A stretch of DNA of 64,000 nucleotides from assembly GCF_900114535.1 (NCBI RefSeq), contig NZ_FOTK01000025.1, forward strand, positions 43,819 through 107,818. The letters run 5' to 3'. The notes under the pieces are model-generated. The model did no database searches. It had not been told where the DNA came from and was given only the letters and a program-made list of their open reading frames with translations. Below are positions 1 through 8,353 of the stretch, piece by piece. Source of the DNA: Methylobacterium pseudosasicola. Its GTDB lineage: Bacteria > Pseudomonadota > Alphaproteobacteria > Rhizobiales > Beijerinckiaceae. Position 1 is the stretch's first letter, and the number at the start of each line of letters is the position of its first letter. The position numbers and the translations under genes are program-made.

Positions 1-307
1 AGAGCGAGGTGTTCGCCGGCAGCAGCGCGTCGGTGGTGGCCTTACGCTCGACCAGGACGCGGTTGGCGTAGTTGCGGACCCGCGGGTTGCGCGAACGCTG
101 CAGCGCGATGCGGCTCGCCTCGATGCTGGTGGCATCCGAACGCAGCGCCTCGGCGCGGAACGCGGGGGTCTCGGTGGCGGCGGCGCCGACGCCCTGCTGC
201 TGGTTGGCGAAGGGCAGGATGCGGATCGGCAGCGCGTCCTGGGCGAAAGCCGGCGTGGTGAGCGCAGCAGCGGAAAGGCCGAGGACGGCGAGCGTGATTC
301 TGGTCAT
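1..307 (-). CDS. DUF4142-type exported protein (3' end cut by window edge)
   Basis: The reading frame runs leftward from an ATG at 305-307 and leaves the window, so only about 102 N-terminal residues are visible. They begin with a typical Sec signal peptide (hydrophobic core about residues 5-18, cleavage after an A-F-A motif near residue 22). A region rich in Ala, Arg and Glu follows, resembling the start of DUF4142 proteins (small periplasmic four-helix proteins, role unknown). Family assignment comes from the motif style around FRAEALRSDATSIEASR and the RNPRVRNYANRV segment. The C-terminal half cannot be checked. Confidence 0.7.
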   Translation of the reverse strand, partial: MTRITLAVLGLSAAALTTPAFAQDALPIRILPFANQQQGVGAAATETPAFRAEALRSDATSIEASRIALQRSRNPRVRNYANRVLVERKATTDALLPANTSL

Positions 308-676
308 GCGGAAAGATAATCCTTGGTGTTCTTAGTCAGGTACCGAAGATCTGCCGAGTTCCAAAGATCAAGCCTTTGGTTCCGGCGATCTCGCCAGCGC
401 CGGGTAAACTTGGCTCTGTCGCAACCACAACTGCCACGTCTGCGCGCTGTTCCAGGTTCGGGATCGCGTTTGCGTGAAGAGATCAATCCCCACAAACCAC
501 GTGAAGCTCGGCTATACTATCGAGACGTTTACTGAAAAACGCAGTTTCGACAGTCGGTTGCAGGCTCTTCAACGCATGCGCGATCCGGCGCCAGATAGGC
601 CTGCGACGCCTCTCAGCCATGACCGAGGCAGAAGCCTGCCCTGTCGCAACCGCATGATGGTCCGCGGTTCGCGGGT
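308..676. other. Intergenic stretch without a recognised gene
   Basis: This 369-bp stretch lies between the start of the DUF4142 gene and the stop of ruvB. Short open frames cross it on both strands, but none has a signal peptide, a ribosome binding site or a recognisable motif. It probably holds the promoter of the DUF4142 gene. No clear terminator was seen. Confidence 0.5.
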
Positions 677-1726
677 TCAGGCGCTCTCGCCGTCGTCGAA
701 CAGGCCGTCCTGCTCCCGCCGTGGCTCGGCGAAGCCCATGTGCCGGAAGGCGTGCTTGGTGAGCACCCGGCCGCGCGGGGTGCGCTGCACGAAGCCGCGC
801 TGGATCAGATACGGCTCGATGATGTCCTCGATGGCGTCGCGCGGCTCGGAGAGCGCCGCCCCGATCGTCTCGATTCCCACCGGGCCGCCGCCGAACGAGG
901 TGGCGATCAGGGTCAGGTACTTGCGGTCCATCACGTCGAGGCCGACCGAATCCACGTCGAGCAGCTTCAGCGCCCGGTCGGCGATGGCCCGCGTCACCGT
1001 CTCGGCCTCGGCCACCACGGCGAAGTCGCGCACCCGGCGCAGCAGCCGGCCGGCGATGCGCGGCGTGCCGCGCGCCCGGCGGGCGATCTCGTTGGCGCCC
1101 TCCGGCGACATGCCGAGCCCGAGCACCCGGGCGCCGCGGGCCACGATCTTCTCCAGCTCGTCGATCTCGTAGAATTCGAGCCGGATCGGGATGCCGAACC
1201 GGTCGCGCAGCGGCGTCGTCAGCAGCCCCGCCCGGGTCGTCGCCCCGACCAGGGTGAATTTCGGCAGTTCGATCTTGACCGAGCGCGCCGCCGGCCCCTC
1301 GCCGATGATCAGGTCGAGCTGGTAATCCTCCATGGCCGGGTAGAGGATTTCCTCCACCGCCGGGTTGAGGCGGTGGATCTCGTCGATGAAGAGCACGTCG
1401 CGCTCTTCGAGATTGGTCAGCTGCGCGGCGAGGTCGCCGGCCTTGGCGATGACCGGGCCGGAGGTCGAGCGGAAGTTCACCCCGAGTTCCCGCGCCACGA
1501 TCTGGGCCAGCGTGGTCTTGCCCAGGCCCGGCGGCCCCACGAACAGCACGTGGTCGAGGGCTTGGCCGGTCATCTTGGCCGCCTCGATGAAGATCTGCAT
1601 GTTGGCGCGCGCCGCCTTCTGCCCGATGAACTCGGCCAGGCTCAGCGGCCGGATCGTCTGGTCCACGTCCTCGGCGCGCTTCTCCGGCGTGAGGAGGACG
1701 TTGGTCGGGGGCTTCGGCTTGCTCAT
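677..1726 (-). CDS. ruvB: Holliday junction branch migration ATPase RuvB
   Basis: The 349-residue protein matches RuvB throughout. It has the Walker A motif GPPGLGKT at residues 64-71, the Walker B segment VLFIDEIHR near 115, and sensor-1 GATTRAG. The C-terminal winged helix ends with the RTPRGR and HMGF motifs. RuvB hexamers drive branch migration of Holliday junctions with RuvA and pass them to the RuvC resolvase during recombinational repair. Length is normal. The family's usual neighbours ruvC and ruvA are not upstream here: the upstream gene lies on the other strand and is a small secreted protein. ruvB may therefore be transcribed alone, with ruvA/ruvC outside the window. Confidence 0.97.
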   Translation of the reverse strand: MSKPKPPTNVLLTPEKRAEDVDQTIRPLSLAEFIGQKAARANMQIFIEAAKMTGQALDHVLFVGPPGLGKTTLAQIVARELGVNFRSTSGPVIAKAGDLAAQLTNLEERDVLFIDEIHRLNPAVEEILYPAMEDYQLDLIIGEGPAARSVKIELPKFTLVGATTRAGLLTTPLRDRFGIPIRLEFYEIDELEKIVARGARVLGLGMSPEGANEIARRARGTPRIAGRLLRRVRDFAVVAEAETVTRAIADRALKLLDVDSVGLDVMDRKYLTLIATSFGGGPVGIETIGAALSEPRDAIEDIIEPYLIQRGFVQRTPRGRVLTKHAFRHMGFAEPRREQDGLFDDGESA

Positions 1727-1982
1727 GGACCTTCGCTCGTGGACCGGCCCGCCCGGACCGCTGGTTGAGGGTCCACGGGAGACATCGCGTCCGGGCCGCT
1801 TCTCCTAATACGCGGCGCCTGCGAAGTCTAAGCGCGTCGCCCGCCCCGTGCCGCAGCACACCGTCACGCCCGCCGGCCGGGGGGTGGCGTGCCGAGAACC
1901 GCCGCAATCGATGAAACCGAATTGCTGCGCCGCGCATTCCACTGGCGAGACCGCAAACTCGGCCGCAGGGCACGCTTCCACC

Positions 1983-2222
1983 ATGACCATCCGATCGACC
2001 GCAGCCGGCGCGGCCAGCGCCCTTTTGCTCATCGCCAGCCTGGCAGCCGCCCAGGCCGCCCCTGGCGCGACCGAGACCAAGGTGGCCGAGGCCGCCCCGC
2101 AGCAGGTCCACCCGGTGGCCGCCGTCGAGCGCGACGACGATGCGAGCTGCAGCCGCGCGCGGCGGCGCCTGTGGATCGAGGGCGAGGGCTGGGTGGTCCG
2201 CCGAATCACGACCTGCCGCTGA
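1983..2222 (+). CDS. Small secreted protein, Methylobacterium-type, unknown function
   Basis: A 79-residue frame starts at an internal ATG within a longer open frame. This start is preferred because it places a good signal peptide (TIRS..., hydrophobic core residues 9-22, A-Q-A-A cleavage) at the N terminus. The mature part is about 55 residues. It has two Cys, at DDASCSR and at the extreme C terminus TTCR, which could form a disulfide, and a central RRRLWIEGEGWVVRR stretch. No enzymatic motif is visible. Divergent from ruvB. Confidence 0.6.
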   Translation: MTIRSTAAGAASALLLIASLAAAQAAPGATETKVAEAAPQQVHPVAAVERDDDASCSRARRRLWIEGEGWVVRRITTCR

Positions 2223-2346
2223 AGCTGTGGGGGAGGGCGCCCATACGCAGTCCGCGCGGCTAGCGACCCGGAACGGCCGGTGATCGTGTCGGTTGCCCAG
2301 GATCGTTCCTGACGCGTTCCTCCCGTCAAGTCTCGGAGCCGGCCGC

Positions 2347-2727
2347 ATGATCTCCCGGACATTGCTCACGCTCTCTGCCCTCTTCCTGGCCGCGCCGGCC
2401 TCTGCGCAGGGCGTCTATCCCTACGGCCCGGTGACGACGGGCGGGGCCGATTTCGCCGGCCCGTTCGTGCGCGGCACCTATATCGGCGCGCCTCTGACCC
2501 GGGTGCCGCGGCCGACCGAGATCGTGCCGTCGGCCTGGAGCTACGGCACCTACGGGATCCCGACCGTCACCGGCATTGCCGCGTCGCCGGCCCAGCAGCC
2601 GAGCATCACGGTCATCAACGCCACCGGTCCGGCGCCCCGGCCCACGCGCGAGCGCCGGACCGAACGGGTCGTGGACAGCTACGCCGCGGGCCCGCAAATC
2701 ATCACGGTCCAGGTTCCCCGCCGCTGA
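2347..2727 (+). CDS. Small secreted protein of unknown function
   Basis: A 126-residue protein is read from the ATG at 2347, chosen over an upstream in-frame ATG at 2293 because it begins directly with a signal peptide (MISRTLLTL core, cleavage after A-S-A near residue 20). The mature chain is rich in Pro, Gly, Tyr and Arg, with no recognised domain. It ends with a basic VPRR tail. Its 3' end overlaps by 26 bp the 3' end of the gene on the opposite strand. Confidence 0.6.
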   Translation: MISRTLLTLSALFLAAPASAQGVYPYGPVTTGGADFAGPFVRGTYIGAPLTRVPRPTEIVPSAWSYGTYGIPTVTGIAASPAQQPSITVINATGPAPRPTRERRTERVVDSYAAGPQIITVQVPRR

Positions 2728-3055
2728 GCGACGCGAACCAGTCGGCATAGGGTGTGTTCCGGACGAGGTGCCGGTTCAGGTCCGGCGCGCCGTCGTCCCA
2801 CCAGACCGGGCCGCGCTCGCCAAGCCCCGTCTTCGCCGCATCGACCTCGGCCCGGGCGGCCTTCATCGCCGCGGCGGCCTCCGGCTCGTCCGCCCGCTCC
2901 GCGGCCTTGGCCGCCTTCACCGCCCGGCGCCCATCCATCAGCCGCTGCACCAGGGCCGCGCGGCGCTCCGGCGTGAGACCGGGATCGGCCCGGCGCCACA
3001 GGCGCCCACGGACGACGATGTAGCGCAAGTCGGGCGTGGTGATGACCTCGCTCAT
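2702..3055 (-). CDS. Conserved hypothetical protein, about 117 residues
   Basis: The protein opens with SEVITTPDLRYIVVRGRLWRR, a type of N terminus I recognise from short conserved hypothetical proteins of Hyphomicrobiales. It continues with a highly charged Ala/Lys/Glu-rich helix (about residues 35-75) and ends with NTPYADWFASLSGG. There is no signal peptide, membrane segment or catalytic motif. Probably a soluble cytoplasmic protein. It converges with the preceding secreted-protein gene, sharing 26 bp. Confidence 0.6.
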   Translation of the reverse strand: MSEVITTPDLRYIVVRGRLWRRADPGLTPERRAALVQRLMDGRRAVKAAKAAERADEPEAAAAMKAARAEVDAAKTGLGERGPVWWDDGAPDLNRHLVRNTPYADWFASLSGGEPGP

Positions 3056-3132
3056 GCTGGAATTCGGCTCCGCCGTTGGGTCGAAGTTAAGTCTTGTGGT
3101 GCAGTTAGTGGCTGTCGGGTCCGGGTCATGCC

Positions 3133-4029
3133 ATGCAGATCGTTATCGTCGATTCGAGCCGCGTCGTGCTGCAGATCATCGCCTCGCTGATCGAGCCGCG
3201 CGGCCACGACGTGCACGCCTTCACGGATTCCGCGCAGGCCCTGCAATTCCTCTCGGCGACCCCCTCGGTCCGGGTCCTGATCACCAGCGTCGAGGTCCGG
3301 CCGCTCTGCGGGCTCGAACTCTGCTGGGCCGCCCGCCTCCTCGCGGAGGAACGCCGGCCGCTGCATGTCATCACCATGTCGTCCGCCCGCAACGTCCGCA
3401 GCCTCGCCGAGGCCCTCGACAGCGGCGCCGACGACTTCATCGAGAAACCGCCGAGCGCCGAGGAGCTGAACGCTCGGCTGCGCGCGGCCGAGCGCCTGAT
3501 CACCATGCAGGAGGCGCTGATCCGGCTGGCCGAGACCGATCCGCTCACCGGCGCCTACAACCGGCGCGCCTTCTTCGACCGGGCCCGCCTGGCCGCCGAG
3601 CAGGGTGGCCGCCCGGGCCGGATCTCGGCGATCCTGGCCGATATCGACCATTTCAAACGGATCAACGACGAGCACGGCCACGATGTCGGCGACCGCGCCA
3701 TCCAGGCCGTGGCCGAGCTGATCGCCGGCGACGGCATCGGCGGCCGCCTGGGCGGGGAGGAATTCGGCCTCGTCCTGCCGGGCTGCGATCTCACCGAGGC
3801 GATCGCCCGGGCCGAGCGCCTGCGCGAGAGCGTCCAGGCGCTGCGCATCCGCGGCAACAAACATGCGATCGGCCTGACCTGCAGCTTCGGCGTCAGCACC
3901 TGGATCGAGGGCGACGACGTCCACGCCCTGATCAAGCGGGCCGACATCGCGCTCTATGCCGCCAAGGGCGGCGGCCGCAACCGCGTCGTGCCGTACCAGA
4001 GCGATGCCGGCTTGGCTGTCGCAAGCTGA
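3133..4029 (+). CDS. Diguanylate cyclase with degenerate receiver domain
   Basis: A 298-residue two-domain protein. Residues 1-118 fold like a response-regulator receiver: the acidic pocket residue D7 and the K105 of EKPP are present. The usual phosphoacceptor Asp, expected at about residue 52 in LITSVEV, is Ser. Residues 134-290 form a GGDEF domain with GGEEF at 207-211 and the metal and substrate motif LADIDHFKRIND at 168-179, so c-di-GMP synthesis from GTP looks possible. No RxxD inhibitory site precedes GGEEF at the usual spacing, so product inhibition at that site is not expected. The missing Asp suggests control that does not depend on phosphorylation. Confidence 0.9.
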   Translation: MQIVIVDSSRVVLQIIASLIEPRGHDVHAFTDSAQALQFLSATPSVRVLITSVEVRPLCGLELCWAARLLAEERRPLHVITMSSARNVRSLAEALDSGADDFIEKPPSAEELNARLRAAERLITMQEALIRLAETDPLTGAYNRRAFFDRARLAAEQGGRPGRISAILADIDHFKRINDEHGHDVGDRAIQAVAELIAGDGIGGRLGGEEFGLVLPGCDLTEAIARAERLRESVQALRIRGNKHAIGLTCSFGVSTWIEGDDVHALIKRADIALYAAKGGGRNRVVPYQSDAGLAVAS

Positions 4030-4243
4030 GATGGCCAAGCCGCCCCAGCTTGGCACGATGCGGCACAGTATGGTTACGGGCTTCGCCCCAGACTGGCACA
4101 CCACTTCGCGGTGCGACGACAGAAATCGACTGAATCCGCGAAAATAAAGCTTAATATTCGCCCCAAACCCATGGAACGGATCTTGGAACTACGCATCCGA
4201 TCCCGGCCCCTTTGTATCGCCGGGAGACGAAAGGTGCGAGGTC

Positions 4244-4912
4244 ATGAGTACGGCCGTTGGCGTCCTGATCCTGGATGAACCGCAGGACCTGAGCGCGACT
4301 GTTCGCGCCACTCTGGAGCATATGCCGGAGTTTCACACGATCGGCCTGGAAGACCTGGACCAGGCGGATGCCGGGCCCGCGGTGGCGCTGATCTTCCTCG
4401 ACGAGATCCGGCTGGCGGATGGGATCGCACGCCTGGTCGGCCTGAAGGAGCGGCAGCCGAACCTGCGCACGCTCGTGGCCTTCGGGGCGCTCACCGCCGA
4501 CGATCTGCGGGCGCTGCTGGCGGCGGGGGCCGATGCCTTCGTGGCACGCTCGAAATCGCCGCGGGAACTGGGCGCGGCCCTGTTGGCGCTGGCCGAGGGC
4601 TCGGACTGCCTCGTGCCGCCGGAACAGCAGGCCGTAAACCCGGCGGAGCAGGGCGACAGCCTCGGGCTCACCCCGCGCGAGGCGGAGGTGCTGCGCTTCC
4701 TCAGCTCGGGCTTCAGCAACAAGGAGGTGGCCCGCCGCCTCGCGCTCAGCGTTCGGACGGTAGAGACCCACCGACTCAACCTGCGCCGCAAGACCCAGAC
4801 CGGGCGGCTGAAGGATCTGGTCTCGCTGGCGCGCCAGCTCGGGCTGGCCCCGGTGGTCGACAGCGAGCAGAACCGGCGCGGCGGCGGCTCCGGCAACCAG
4901 TCCCGGCACTGA
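4244..4912 (+). CDS. LuxR/NarL-type response regulator
   Basis: A 222-residue protein with an N-terminal receiver-like half (1-125) and a C-terminal LuxR helix-turn-helix (about 139-200). The HTH core is LTPREAEVLRFLSSGFSNKE followed by RTVETHR. The receiver is weakly conserved. Asp53 in FLDE sits where a phosphoacceptor would be, but the paired N-terminal acidic residues are reduced to one. It is probably a transcriptional regulator whose signal is unknown. No histidine kinase gene is adjacent. The gene converges on topoisomerase IB with a strong hairpin between them. Confidence 0.85.
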   Translation: MSTAVGVLILDEPQDLSATVRATLEHMPEFHTIGLEDLDQADAGPAVALIFLDEIRLADGIARLVGLKERQPNLRTLVAFGALTADDLRALLAAGADAFVARSKSPRELGAALLALAEGSDCLVPPEQQAVNPAEQGDSLGLTPREAEVLRFLSSGFSNKEVARRLALSVRTVETHRLNLRRKTQTGRLKDLVSLARQLGLAPVVDSEQNRRGGGSGNQSRH

Positions 4913-4922
4913 CCGGGAGATC

Positions 4923-4945
4923 GGGCAGCCCCGGCGGGGCTGCCC
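4923..4945. terminator. Bidirectional hairpin between convergent genes
   Basis: A perfect 10-bp inverted repeat, GGGCAGCCCC and GGGGCTGCCC, with a 3-nt loop fills the 35-bp gap between the stop codons of the LuxR-type regulator and topoisomerase IB. There is no long T tract on either side, so termination strength is inferred from stem stability and position. Confidence 0.65.
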
Positions 4946-4947
4946 CC

Positions 4948-6189
4948 CTACGCCACGCCGACCTGCGCGCCCGTGCGGGCCCGCGATAGCCCGGACGCAT
5001 TTTTCCCGGAGGCCGCCGATTTGGCCCGGGATGCCGCCCCCTTCTCCACCGTGCTCCGTTTGCGGGCCGGAGACGCAGCGGGCTTGACCTTCTTGCCGGC
5101 CAGGGCGTCGCCCTCCGAGGCGGCCAGCCGCGCCTGGAGCAGCCCGAGCACCGCCGCCTCCTCGGAGCGGAGCTTGCCGAGATCCCCGCTCAGCTCAGTC
5201 TCCACCGCATCCTTCACCTGCAGCAGGAGATCGCCCTCCAGGTAGCAGTCGAGGATCTGGGGGTGGATGTAGCATTTGCGGCAGATGGTCGGCGTGTTGC
5301 CGAGCCTGCCGGCGACGCTCTCGATCGCCGCGCGGACATTGCGCTTGGCGCCCGCCTCGCTGTCGAAGCTCTCGAATTCCCGCAGGGCCAGGGCCGCCAG
5401 GACCGTCCCAGCCCAGGTCCGGAAATCCTTGGCGGTAAAATCCTCGCCGGTGATCTCGCGCAGATACGCGTTCACGTCGGACGAGGTCACGTCGCGCTGG
5501 ACGCCATCAGCATCAATGTATTGGAACAGCTCCTGCCCAGGCAGGTCCTGGCAGGCCTTCACGATCCGGGCGACGCGCCGGTCCTTCAGCGACACGTCCC
5601 AGGTCTTGCCGCTCTTGCCCTTGAACCGGAACGACAATTCCGCGCCCGCGATCCGGACATGGGGATCGCGCAAGGTCGTCAGGCCGTAGCTCTTGTTGGT
5701 GCGGGCATAATCGTCGTTGCCGACCCGGATCAGCGTGGTCTCGAGCAGATGGACCACGGTGGCCAGCACCTTCTCCCGGCACAGGCCAGGACGCTTCATG
5801 TCGGCATCGACGCGCTGGCGGATGCCCGGCAGGGCGTCCGCAAAGGCCATGATGCGCGAGAACTTGTTGGCTTCTCGCGCCTGCCGGAAATCGGGATGGT
5901 AGCGGTACTGCTTGCGGCCCTTGGCGTCCCGGCCGGTAGCCTGGATGTGGCCGCTGCTGCGCGCGCAGATCCAGACATCGGTATAGGCCGGCGGTATCGC
6001 CAGGGAACGGATGCGGGCGAGGATCCGCTTGTCCCGCACCGGCGCCCCCTTCGCGTCGAGATAGCGAAAACCCGCGCCGCTGCGCTTGCGCGTGAGGCCC
6101 GGCCGGCTGTCGTCGACATAGACGAGGCCCGCCTCCTCGGCCGCCGCGCGCAGGCTTCCGCCGTTCTGGTCCGTCTCGACTTCCGCCAT
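4948..6189 (-). CDS. DNA topoisomerase IB (eukaryotic/poxvirus type)
   Basis: The protein is 413 residues from the chosen ATG at 6189 (MAEVET). The frame is open to 6282, but the extra 31 residues look non-coding. Poxvirus-like type IB topoisomerases relax supercoils through a 3'-phosphotyrosyl intermediate. The catalytic Tyr is Tyr307 in TICRKCYIHP. The upstream Arg/Lys motifs include KRSGAGFRYLD, RYHP and TAKDFRTWAGT. The C-terminal 60 residues are Lys/Ala/Ser-rich, resembling a disordered DNA-binding tail. Such enzymes occur as accessory topoisomerases in many Hyphomicrobiales. Confidence 0.93.
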   Translation of the reverse strand: MAEVETDQNGGSLRAAAEEAGLVYVDDSRPGLTRKRSGAGFRYLDAKGAPVRDKRILARIRSLAIPPAYTDVWICARSSGHIQATGRDAKGRKQYRYHPDFRQAREANKFSRIMAFADALPGIRQRVDADMKRPGLCREKVLATVVHLLETTLIRVGNDDYARTNKSYGLTTLRDPHVRIAGAELSFRFKGKSGKTWDVSLKDRRVARIVKACQDLPGQELFQYIDADGVQRDVTSSDVNAYLREITGEDFTAKDFRTWAGTVLAALALREFESFDSEAGAKRNVRAAIESVAGRLGNTPTICRKCYIHPQILDCYLEGDLLLQVKDAVETELSGDLGKLRSEEAAVLGLLQARLAASEGDALAGKKVKPAASPARKRSTVEKGAASRAKSAASGKNASGLSRARTGAQVGVA

Positions 6190-6320
6190 CGCCGCCCCTC
6201 CCGGATACGCCGCCGGGGTACCGCCCGGCGAGAAGGCGCTGATCAACCGGCGGCGCCCGATTGCCGTTCCGGATCTGCGCATCCGCCGCAGGCGAACGCG
6301 GAGCGTGCTAGAGGGACGCC

Positions 6321-7484
6321 ATGGATTCCGAACCCGCCCGCGAAACCCCTCCGACGCCTATGCGAAGCTTGGTCTTCGTCGTCACTGAGGATTGGTTCTT
6401 CGCCTCGCATTTCCTGCCGATGGCCCGGGCCGCGATCGGCATGGGCCTCTCGGTCGCTGTCGTCACCCGGGTGCGGGCGCACCGCGCCGTCATCGAGGCG
6501 ACGGGCGCGCGCGTCGTGCCGCTGGAGGCGGAGCGGGCGAGCCTCAACCCGATGGCGGCGGGCTATGCCGCTGGGCAGCTCGCCGGGATCCTGAAGGCGC
6601 TGAACGCCGACATCGTCCATTGTATCGCGCTGCGCAGCATCCTGGTCGGCGGGACCGCCGCCGCGATGGCCGGCATCCCGGCGCGGGTCTACGCGCTGAC
6701 CGGCCTCGGCCTCGTCGGCGCCCGCAGCGACCGGATCGGGCGCGCGGCCCGCCTCGGCCTCCGGGGTCTGATCCGCGGGCCGCTGGCCTCGGCGCGCACC
6801 CGCTTCCTGTTCGAGAACCCGGACGACGCCCTGGCGCTCGGCCTTGATCCGTCCGAGCGATCCGTCACGGTGATCGGCGGGGCGGGGGTCGATTGCGAGA
6901 CGTTCCAGCCGCAACCGCTGCCGCCGACGCCGCCGCTCAAGGTCGCCGTGGTGGCGCGCATGCTCTGGTCGAAGGGCATCGACGTGGCCGTCGAGGCGAC
7001 CCGTCTGGCCCGGGCCCGGGGCGCGGCCGTGGAACTTGCTTTGTTCGGGGCGCCCGACCCGTCGAACCGCCGCTCGATCGACGCCGCGACCTTGCGGGAC
7101 TGGAGCCGGGACGGCGTCGCTTGGCACGGACCCACCGAGGACGTGGCCGCCGTCTGGGCCGGCCAGCACGTCGCCTGCCTGCCGTCCAGGGGCGGGGAGG
7201 GGCTTCCGCGCAGCCTGCTCGAAGCCGGCGCCTGCGGCCGGGCGCTCATTACCACCGATGTCCCGGGCTGCCGCAGCCTCGTGCGCGACGGGATCGAGGG
7301 TCTGCTCGTGCCCCCCGGAGACGCCCCGGCCCTGGCCGACGCGCTGGTCCGCCTGAGCGGCGATTCCGCCCTGGTGGCGAGCCTCGGCGCCGCCGCCCGG
7401 ACCCGGATCGAGTCCGGCGGCTTCACCGAGGCCGCCGTCACCGATCAGGTCTGCGCCGTCTGGCGCGACCTGCTGGACGCCTGA
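6321..7484 (+). CDS. GT4-family glycosyltransferase
   Basis: A 387-residue GT-B fold protein. The N-terminal half shows the acceptor-domain pattern VVTEDWFFASHFLPMARAA with a Gly-rich loop. The C-terminal half has the donor-binding signature GLPRSLLEAGACGRALITTDVPGC, including the EX7-type Glu. The likely reaction is transfer of a sugar from a nucleotide-sugar to a polysaccharide or lipid acceptor. The substrate cannot be read from the sequence. An AGAGGGA ribosome binding site precedes the ATG. The next gene starts 2 bp after the stop, so the two are probably co-transcribed. Confidence 0.85.
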   Translation: MDSEPARETPPTPMRSLVFVVTEDWFFASHFLPMARAAIGMGLSVAVVTRVRAHRAVIEATGARVVPLEAERASLNPMAAGYAAGQLAGILKALNADIVHCIALRSILVGGTAAAMAGIPARVYALTGLGLVGARSDRIGRAARLGLRGLIRGPLASARTRFLFENPDDALALGLDPSERSVTVIGGAGVDCETFQPQPLPPTPPLKVAVVARMLWSKGIDVAVEATRLARARGAAVELALFGAPDPSNRRSIDAATLRDWSRDGVAWHGPTEDVAAVWAGQHVACLPSRGGEGLPRSLLEAGACGRALITTDVPGCRSLVRDGIEGLLVPPGDAPALADALVRLSGDSALVASLGAAARTRIESGGFTEAAVTDQVCAVWRDLLDA

Positions 7485-7486
7485 TC

Positions 7487-8146
7487 ATGCGCGCCCCAGA
7501 CGATCCGCTCGGCTTCATCGCGGCCCATACCCGGCTGCTGCCGGTTCCCTACGCCCCGGAGATCCAGCTCCACGTCGCCGACGAAGCGACCGCGCTCTGG
7601 CAGAAGACCGAGGACGAATTGCAGGAGATCGGGCTGCCGCCGCCGTTCTGGGCCTTCGCCTGGGCCGGCGGGCAGGCGCTCGCCCGCTACATCCTCGACC
7701 ATCCCGAGATCGCGCGCGGGCGCCGGGCCGTGGATTTTGCCTCGGGCTCCGGCCTCGTGGCGATCGCCGCCGCCCGGGCGGGCGCGCAGCACGTCGTCGC
7801 CAGCGACCTCGACCCGTTCGCAGTGGCGGCGATCGGCCTTAACGCCTCGGCCAACGGCGTCGCCGGCCTGATCCAACCCGTCGCGACCAACCTCCTTGCC
7901 ACCGTGCCGGAGGTCGATCTCGTCTTCGCCGCCGACGTCTTCTACGAGCGCGACCTCGCCGAGGCGGTCACAGGTTGGCTCACCGACTTGCAGGCCCGCG
8001 GCCGCACGGTACTGATCGGCGATCCCGGGCGCACCTACCTGCCGCGCGCACGGCTCGAATGCCTGGCGAGCTACGCGGTGCCGGTCTCGCGCGCGCTGGA
8101 GGATGCCGAGATCAAGCAGAGCCACGTCTGGCGGTTGCACGGCTGA
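7487..8146 (+). CDS. Class I SAM-dependent methyltransferase, ETFB-lysine methyltransferase-like
   Basis: A 219-residue protein starting 2 bp after the glycosyltransferase. It has motif I as VDFASGSGLVAIAAA, a motif II Asp in VASDLDPFAVAAIGLNA, and the later segment LVFAADVFYERD. The FWAFAWAGGQALARYIL entry segment and the VFYE motif are typical of COG3897 and of METTL20-like enzymes, which methylate lysines of the electron-transfer flavoprotein beta subunit. That substrate is inferred from family resemblance. A small-molecule or other protein substrate is possible. No membrane segment. Confidence 0.8.
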   Translation: MRAPDDPLGFIAAHTRLLPVPYAPEIQLHVADEATALWQKTEDELQEIGLPPPFWAFAWAGGQALARYILDHPEIARGRRAVDFASGSGLVAIAAARAGAQHVVASDLDPFAVAAIGLNASANGVAGLIQPVATNLLATVPEVDLVFAADVFYERDLAEAVTGWLTDLQARGRTVLIGDPGRTYLPRARLECLASYAVPVSRALEDAEIKQSHVWRLHG

Positions 8147-8353
8147 GACGATGGCCCGGGCCTGACGGGTCCAATCGCTCCGGGCGGTGCAGCGAGGCTT
8201 CATCCGCGGCCGGAATGCGTTACGTTGCGGCCGGACCACGATGTGCGGGGGCACATCGACGCGAGTCGCCCTCGGCGCTCGGCAGGCTCGAAATCTTTTG
8301 CGCGTCCCGCCGGGCGCAGGCAGCGGCGGAGTCATTCCAGTGAGCGTCAAGTC

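Noticed and set aside
483..2369. 628-codon open frame opposite and across ruvB
   Set aside because: It is an antisense shadow of ruvB in GC-rich DNA. The protein is Arg/Pro/Gly-rich without motifs, while ruvB is unmistakable.
5263..6594. 443-codon frame antisense to topoisomerase IB
   Set aside because: Shadow of the topoisomerase gene running on into the next gene.
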